A stretch of DNA of 11,103 nucleotides from Jimgerdemannia flammicorona (lineage: Eukaryota; Mucoromycota; Endogonomycetes; Endogonales; Endogonaceae). The stretch lies in NCBI GenBank assembly GCA_003990745.1, contig RBNI01006662.1, forward strand, positions 1 through 11,103, written 5' to 3'. A program made the position numbers and the translations under genes. The notes beneath the pieces were generated by a model, which was not told the origin of the DNA, did not search any database, and was given only the letters and a program-made list of their open reading frames with translations. Of the stretch, positions 7,036 through 11,103 are shown one piece after another (positions within the stretch are counted from its first letter, which is position 1; every line of letters begins with the position of its first letter).

Positions 7036-7413
7036 ATGCTCCTTTCTCCACTACCTTACTGGTCACAAGGTTTGGTAGGTGACCTTCCAAGTCCCCTTTC
7101 CCCTATTATTACCCCCTCTACCTCGGGTTGGTTTGCTGTACCTGCAGGAGCATGGTGGGAGGAGGACAATGGTGATGAGTTGCCCCTTTATTGGTATCAG
7201 ATCAGTACTTCCTCCACTTTTTCATAGATTCTGGTGCCTTCAGCTGTATCTGGGGTGTACTCATTTTGGTGTGGCACCTTCTTCCTTTTGTTGTCACCAA
7301 TAAGGAGTTGTCTTGGTGTGTCTCGGACTACATAGGGAGTTGGCCAACCTTAGGCATCAAGTGCTCAGTGTAGGTTACCTGTAGGTCCTCGGTGCCTGTG
7401 GTGGGGCCCTCTG

Positions 7414-7430
7414 GCTTTGGTGAGCTTCTC
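7414..7430 (+). repeat. 17-bp direct repeat at the left edge of the minisatellite
   Basis: GCTTTGGTGAGCTTCTC recurs identically at 8178-8194. The first copy ends exactly where the 9-bp units begin; the second lies about 40 bp after they end. Confidence 0.85.
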
Positions 7431-8134
7431 TTGCCCATATCGCCTGTCTTGCCCGTCTTGCCCGCCCGTGTTGCCCATGTTGCCTGTATTGCCATCTTGC
7501 TGTCTTGCCTGTCTTGCCCATCTTGCCCATCTTGCCCATCTTACCCATCTTGCCTGCCCATGTTGCCTGTGTTGCCTGTGTTGCCTGTGTTGCCCGTGTT
7601 GCCTGTTTTGCCTGTTTTGCCTGTCATGCCTATCTCGCCTGTCTTGCCGTCTGCCCGTCTTACCCATGTCACCCATCTTGCCGTCTTGCCCATCTTGCCC
7701 ATCTTGCCCATCTTGCCTGCCCATGTTGCCCATGTTGCCCATGTTGCCCATGTTGCCTGTGTTGCCTGTGTTGCCCGTGTTGCCCGTTTTGCCCGTTTTG
7801 CCCGTCTTGCCCATGTTGCCTGTCTTGCCATCTGCCCATCTTGCCCATGTCGTCCATCTTGCCGTCTTGCCATCTTGCTATCTTGCCCATCTTGCCCGTC
7901 TTACCCATCTTGCCCGTCTTGCCCATCTTGCCCATCTTGCCTGTCTTATCCGTCTTGCCCATCTTGCTTGTCTTGCCCATCTTGCCCGTCTTGCCCATCT
8001 TGCCCATTTTGCCCATTTTGCCCATGTCACCTGTCTTGCCCTCTGCCCATCTTGCCCATGTCACCCATCTTGCCGTCTTGCCGTCTTGTCCGTCTTGCCC
8101 ACCCGTGTTGCCCGTGTTGCTGTGTTGCCCCTGT
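7431..8134 (+). repeat. 9-bp minisatellite (TTGCCCATC family) with higher-order structure
   Basis: About 75-80 tandem units of mainly 9 bp follow the pattern TTGCC(C/T)(A/G)T(C/G/T), with occasional units of 8 (TTGCCGTC), 13 (TTGCCTGCCCATG) and 16 bases. The 16-base variants TTGCC(G/A/C)TCTGCCC(G/A)TC, each followed by a CCCATG-TC unit and then TTGCCGTC, recur at about 7644, 7825 and 8036. This gives super-repeats of about 180-210 bp. All three plus frames stay open because a 9-bp unit without stop codons cannot create one; the irregular units shift the frame, so coding is doubtful. On the minus strand the unit spells Gly-X-Y triplets resembling collagen for the same arithmetic reason. Confidence 0.9.
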
Positions 8135-8177
8135 CTGTGTGGCTTAGCTTGCTCTGAGTGGTTTGAGCAAAAAAGGT

Positions 8178-8194
8178 GCTTTGGTGAGCTTCTC
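8178..8194 (+). repeat. 17-bp direct repeat to the right of the minisatellite
   Basis: Identical to 7414-7430. The pair brackets the minisatellite and may be the relic of a duplication that seeded or amplified the array. Confidence 0.85.
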
Positions 8195-8940
8195 GGCAAG
8201 CATGGTTCTGACATAGGTGACTGTTTTTTGGGTGTTGTCAGGATGGGAGGGGAGATGGCCATCACAGATAGGAGGAAGGGCAATAATGGTGAACCAGTAG
8301 GGTGCCAGACTGGGGGTGGTCATCAGGGCTGGGGCAGGTGCTGCTTCAGTGGGGCCTTTTGATTGGTGTGGTGTGGTTAGGTGGTAGGTGTCACTCTCGG
8401 CTTCTTTTGGCGGTCAGTGGGGTTGGGCCCCAGTCATCAGGGGGAGTTGGGGGGCTCAAGACTACCCATTTCAGATATCTTAGCTGCACTCAACTGGAAC
8501 CAGGAGCTGACACAGCAATGTGATCGAGACCTATAGGCTTGAGTAGTGGGGTATTGGGGGTTTCCTTCTGCCTCACGTATAAGTCCTTTACTCACCTTGA
8601 CTGGGAGAACCAGGCCCTACCCACCATGTTGTGCTTTGATGAGGGTTTTTTCTTGCCTATCATTCTCTTTAGGGTGGCAGGGGCTATTGTATTTGACTTG
8701 GGTGTGGCCTTATACATACGTTGGGTTCTCAGGTGTGCACTTTCAGTTATTGGCATATGGTTGGGTTTCCCCTGATGGTAGGGAGAGCATGGTGCACAGA
8801 ATGAGGTGCAGGCCTATATAGGCCCTGCTGCGCCTGGTATGGTCAAGCTGCTGGACAATAGCTAGCCTAGATTATTGGGGGGGCAGTGCTTGGTGAGTAG
8901 TGGGGGAGGGTTTTGGCCTATATAGTCTAGGTTCTCTTCC
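8195..8940 (+). other. Retroposon 3' region, no recognisable gene
   Basis: This is T/G-rich plus-strand sequence after the minisatellite. The longest open frames (under 100 codons) show no domain. It contains the perfect 14-bp palindrome GGCCTATATAGGCC (8811-8824) and a second GGCCTATATAG at 8915-8925, shortly before the polyadenylation signal. It most likely represents 3' untranslated or non-coding RNA sequence. Confidence 0.5.
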
Positions 8941-8946
8941 AATAAA
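8941..8946 (+). promoter_or_regulatory. Polyadenylation signal of the retroposed RNA
   Basis: AATAAA lies 24 nt before the 21-A run at 8970-8990, the usual spacing between signal and cleavage site, and shows that the source RNA was plus-sense here. Confidence 0.85.
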
Positions 8947-8990
8947 AATCCTTGGGACATGAGTCCATTAAAAAAAAAAAAAAAAAAAAA

Positions 8991-9006
8991 TAGACTGGTT
9001 TTGATA
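8991..9006 (+). repeat. Target-site duplication, right copy
   Basis: TAGACTGGTTTTGATA directly follows the poly(A) run and matches 7020-7035. The CpG of the original site reads TG here and CA in the left copy. Confidence 0.88.
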
Positions 9007-9239
9007 CTGTCAGCTTTCCTAAGTTCCATATGAAGCATTCATTATCATCCAGCAGAGATGACACAGATGGCATGAAATGGAGTTGTTCAAATATTTTTTG
9101 CTATAATATTAGACTGTCCTTTACTTGGGCTTCTTCTTATTGGTTATCTATAGAGTTCCTTTTTTTGACACAATGTTTGATATTATATGTTTCTGGATAA
9201 AATATATAGTCTTCTTTTGTTCACTGTGTGTTCTAAATC
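9007..9239 (-). other. Gypsy intergenic region between pol and ORF3
   Basis: This AT-rich sequence after the pol stop codon is homologous to 4754-4990, so it is a regular part of the element family. It has no open frame of note. With 6698-7019 it would form an intergenic region of roughly 560 bp if the retroposon were absent. Confidence 0.75.
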
Positions 9240-9468
9240 TCAGAGCTGCAAGTCCTTCCTTTGCTGGGGAGTAAGTGTTTCCATGTAGTTCTGGAGGGCT
9301 TTGCATGCATTCTTCAGAGCTTCTTCTTTTTCCCAGGTAGCATCATGGGTGGGGTAACCATTCCACTTGATCAGGAAAAACCACTTGACTGTTTTGGGAT
9401 ATTTGTAGACCTTGTGGTCAAGTACTTCCTCAATTTCGAATTCCTTATGATCATTGATCCTAATTGGG
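9240..9468 (-). pseudogene. Chromodomain at the C-terminus of gypsy pol
   Basis: This module binds modified histone tails and steers integration to heterochromatin in chromoviruses. The minus frame reads EFEIEEVLDHKVYKYPKTV, then WFFLIKWNGYPTHDATWE, then a C-terminal helix (ALKNACKALQNYMETL), stopping at 9242-9240. Phe (of EFEIEEVL), Trp (of LIKWNGY) and Trp (of ATWE) occupy the aromatic-cage positions, with Phe in place of the commoner Tyr. The domain lies in a different frame from the integrase; a +1-type shift near 9462-9470 separates them. The domain itself contains no stop. Confidence 0.9.
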
Positions 9469-9969
9469 TAGTGGTGGAACTGTACACTCAGGGAATGGGT
9501 TCTCATAGTAGTCCACCAATTGGCTGATATGGAATACTGAGTGTACTCAGATATTGTGAGGGAGTTGCAACTTATAGTTGACTTTACTGATCTTTTCCAC
9601 AATCTTGTATGGTCCAATTCTTCTAGCATGGAGTTTTTTAGCTGGTTGTTGTGCCAGAGTGTCAGGGTGGAGGTGGTCTGTTCTAAGCATGACTATGTCA
9701 CCAATGTTATAGGAGGCTTCTCTTTGCTTCAAGTTTGCATACTTGGTTTGATAGTCTTGTGCTTCTATGAGAGCATCTCTTGTCATTTGCATAAGGTCAG
9801 AAATGGTCTTGGCCAGATCTTGGGCTGCTGGGACTGCTAATTCCATAGTAGTGCTTGGGGTCCTTGGGTGTTGACCATGGTTCAGGAAGAATGGAATCTT
9901 CTTCGTAGAGGTTTGCTGACTGTTGTTATAAGTAAACTTAGCATAGGCTAGGTACTTGTCCCAATCATT
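9469..9969 (-). pseudogene. Gypsy integrase, C-terminal region with GPY module
   Basis: The minus frame continues from the catalytic core after TAA 9972-9970 in the same frame: DWDKYLAYAKFTYNNS, then TKKIPFFLNHGQHPRTP. These are the usual blocks after the DDE core in Ty3/gypsy integrases. It then reads GDIVMLRTDHL and RRIGPYKIVEKI, the GPY/F module involved in multimerisation and DNA binding. TGA 9549-9547 interrupts the frame within LPHNI-VHSVFHISQL, a stretch very conserved in gypsy elements where Arg is normally found. The frame is lost near 9465 just before the chromodomain. Confidence 0.88.
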
Positions 9970-10396
9970 TTACTTGTAACAGCAGAATATACTAAGTATC
10001 TGCTTGAGAGTCCTATTGGTTCGCTCAGTTTGGCCATCAGTCTGAGGGTGGTAGGTAGTAGAGAACTTCAGCTTAGTTCCATGGAGAGAGAAAAATGACT
10101 TCCAGAAGTTACTTGTGAACTTGGCATCTCGGTCAGATATAATAGTACTAGGTATGCCATGTAGCCTGAATACTTGATTGAGGAAAATCTCAGTAATCTC
10201 TGGTGCTATCGCAGTAGTCTTGGTGGATACAAAGTAGGCTTGTTTACTTAGGCGGTCCATGAATACCATGATGGCATCCCATCCTGCCTTGGTCTTGGGG
10301 AGTTGGACAATGAAGTCCATTGCAATCTGATCCCAGTTGTGACTCAGGATAGGTAGCAGTTGTAGGAGTCCTGCTGGTAACTTGTTACTACTTTTG
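9970..10396 (-). pseudogene. Gypsy integrase, DDE catalytic core
   Basis: This recombinase core joins element cDNA to target DNA. From MDFIVQLPKTKAGWDAI (10320) the frame shows the first catalytic Asp in MDFI, the second in IISDRDAKF and the Glu in HPQTDGQTERTN. Counting gives D-x60-D-x35-E; the x35 spacing is the standard one. DRLSKQAYF is a further family signature. The preceding SHNWDQIA and the Pro/Leu-rich lead-in are in the same frame back to about 10396. All three catalytic residues are intact, but the frame is separated from the RNase H/zinc-finger part by a frameshift at about 10396-10402 and ends at TAA 9972-9970. Confidence 0.93.
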
Positions 10397-11092
10397 AACC
10401 TTACAAGAAGTCACAAAGTCTTTGATATCCATGGTCATTTTGGGCCAGTAGAACTCTCTTAAGAGGAGGTTGTAGGTCATTTCGAAATCAAAGTGTCCCA
10501 CTGCAGGAGTATCATAGAGTTCCTGCATAATCTTGAGTCACAGAGTATCATTATTGGGTACAACCACTCTGTCATAGTCCCTGTAGATAAGTCCATCATG
10601 GTAAGTAAATCTCTTGGACATTTGCCTCATGAGTTCGGGGATCTCAGCTTCTGGGTCTTGGCAGAATTGGAGGAATTTTGTCAAGAGGCTGTCTTGCTGG
10701 TAGCTATCCTTGATCATCTGGGTCAGATCTCTAATTATTTTGATTATGAAGACAAGTTCATCTTCCATGTATCTGGAGAAACCATCAGCCACATGGTTGG
10801 TTTTGCTTTGGATATACTTGATTTCCATATCAAAGTTGGTAATAATTTCCATCCAGCAGGCTTGCCTGTTGGTCAGTATGGGCTGTGTGTGAATATACTG
10901 CAGAGCATAGTGATCAGTGTAGGCCACAAATGGTTGTCCTAGGAGGAAATGGCACCATTCCTGGAGTACAGTAACAATGGCCAGGAGTTCCTTCTCATGG
11001 GTGGTATACCAGGTCTCAGCTGGCTTGAGCTTTTGGGAAAGGTAGGCCACTGGGCAGTCTTCTTGGCTGAGCACTGTCCCAATAGCAATGTC
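10397..11092 (-). pseudogene. Gypsy RNase H and integrase zinc-binding region
   Basis: RNase H degrades the RNA strand during reverse transcription. Visible are DIAIGTVLSQ, VAYLSQKL, THEKELLAIV (catalytic Glu), YTDHYAL (catalytic Asp) and NHVADGFSR (last Asp). The first Asp would lie just before the T-run at 11093-11103 and is not seen. A linker (about 10750-10560) leads to TGA 10540-10538, then the integrase N-terminal zinc region: LYDTPAVGH, LLLREFYWPKM and FVTSCK. The first His of the HHCC finger reads Tyr (TAT), and the second Cys of the C-x2-C pair is missing where the frame shifts near 10400. The zinc finger is therefore broken. Confidence 0.9.
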
Positions 11093-11103
11093 TTTTTTTT
11101 TTT
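11093..11103. other. T-run at the window edge abutting RNase H
   Basis: Eleven T on the plus strand (A on the minus strand) replace the expected D-A-S coding bases immediately before the DIAIG motif of RNase H. This looks like the poly(A) tail of a minus-strand retroposed insertion reaching into the window, though a simple homopolymer expansion or assembly edge cannot be excluded. Confidence 0.4.

Larger units (their letters stand above)
7036..8990 (+). mobile_element. Poly(A)-tailed retroposed sequence inserted in the gypsy element
   Basis: A plus-strand block of 1,955 bp separates two segments that are contiguous in the homologous fragment 3880-5004. It is flanked by a ~16-bp target-site duplication. 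Its 3' end carries AATAAA (8941-8946), then 24 nt further a run of 21 A (8970-8990). These are the hallmarks of a reverse-transcribed polyadenylated RNA inserted by LINE machinery. No reverse transcriptase, endonuclease or conserved protein domain is visible, so it is non-autonomous: a processed transcript or a large SINE-like element. The middle is a 9-bp minisatellite (7431-8134). The parts outside it, 7036-7430 and 8195-8970, are T/G-rich with only short open frames. Confidence 0.88.
5005..11103 (-). mobile_element. Ty3/gypsy chromovirus, 3' part, interrupted by a retroposon
   Basis: In minus orientation the element runs RNase H, integrase, chromodomain, intergenic region, ORF3, polypurine tract, 3' LTR. 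The order RNase H before integrase, together with the GPY module and chromodomain, places it among Ty3/gypsy chromoviruses. Gag, protease, most of the reverse transcriptase and the 5' LTR would lie right of the window. A 1,955-bp foreign insertion occupies 7036-8990. Pol has three in-frame stops and two frameshifts, so the element is not autonomous. Confidence 0.92.

Noticed and set aside
7191..7373. FIDSGAF in a plus-strand frame, resembling the retropepsin active site
   Set aside because: Only a few residues match, the rest of the frame lacks protease features, and neighbouring sequence shows no gag or reverse transcriptase.
7431..8134. Repeated array as a possible CRISPR
   Set aside because: Units are 9 bp, directly adjacent and imperfect, with no unique spacers, and the setting is eukaryotic.
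7392..8362. Three overlapping plus-strand frames of about 250-285 codons, rich in Leu-Pro, Cys-Pro-Ser or Ala-His
   Set aside because: They are the three frames of one 9-bp tandem repeat with no stop codon in the unit. Units of 8, 13 and 16 bases shift the frame, so none shows sign of selection as a protein.
10493..10942. 149-codon plus-strand open frame
   Set aside because: It lies antisense to the RNase H/integrase frame, which carries clear motifs; the plus-strand product has none.

Overview
This window looks like a repeat-rich, transposon-packed stretch of a eukaryotic genome. A fungus is my best guess, because it combines a Ty3/gypsy chromodomain retrotransposon (chromovirus), an APE-type LINE and C-to-T decay. 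Plants and algae carry the same element types, so this is not certain. I see no intact host gene. Almost everything is transposable-element DNA, mostly read on the minus strand and broken by stops and frameshifts.

Layout, left to right. Positions 1-3235 hold a minus-strand LINE: reverse transcriptase to the left, endonuclease at 2130-2827, and the end of ORF1 at 2859-3235. It is 5'-truncated and sits inside an LTR. Positions 3236-3879 are a plus-strand LTR (LTR-B) lacking its first ~136 bp. Positions 3880-5004 are a 1.1-kb internal fragment of the same LTR-element family. Positions 5005-5782 are a complete minus-strand 3' LTR (LTR-A, 778 bp, TGTAATA...TATTACA), preceded in element orientation by a polypurine tract at 5783-5795. 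Positions 5794-11103 are the body of that minus-strand gypsy element: pol (RNase H, integrase, chromodomain) at 9240-11092, an intergenic stretch, and an unrecognised third ORF with its own TATA box that ends exactly at the polypurine tract.

The gypsy intergenic region is split at 7035/8991 by a 1,955-bp plus-strand retroposed sequence. It has a ~16-bp target-site duplication, an AATAAA signal and a 21-A tail, and it contains a ~700-bp minisatellite of 9-bp units. An 11-T run at the right edge (11093-11103) abuts the RNase H sequence and may be the tail of another insertion.

How the parts relate. The most economical reading is a nested stack: an old gypsy copy (3880-5004) was hit by two later members of its own family in opposite orientations (LTR-A and LTR-B). 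LTR-B was then hit by a LINE, and the LTR-A element by a poly(A)-tailed retroposon. Only the retroposon insertion is demonstrated inside the window, by its duplication and the uninterrupted homologue at 4736-4756. The other insertions are inferred from junctions and need the flanking sequence. The points most worth following up are the third ORF with its own promoter, the facing LTR pair, and the minisatellite-bearing retroposon.
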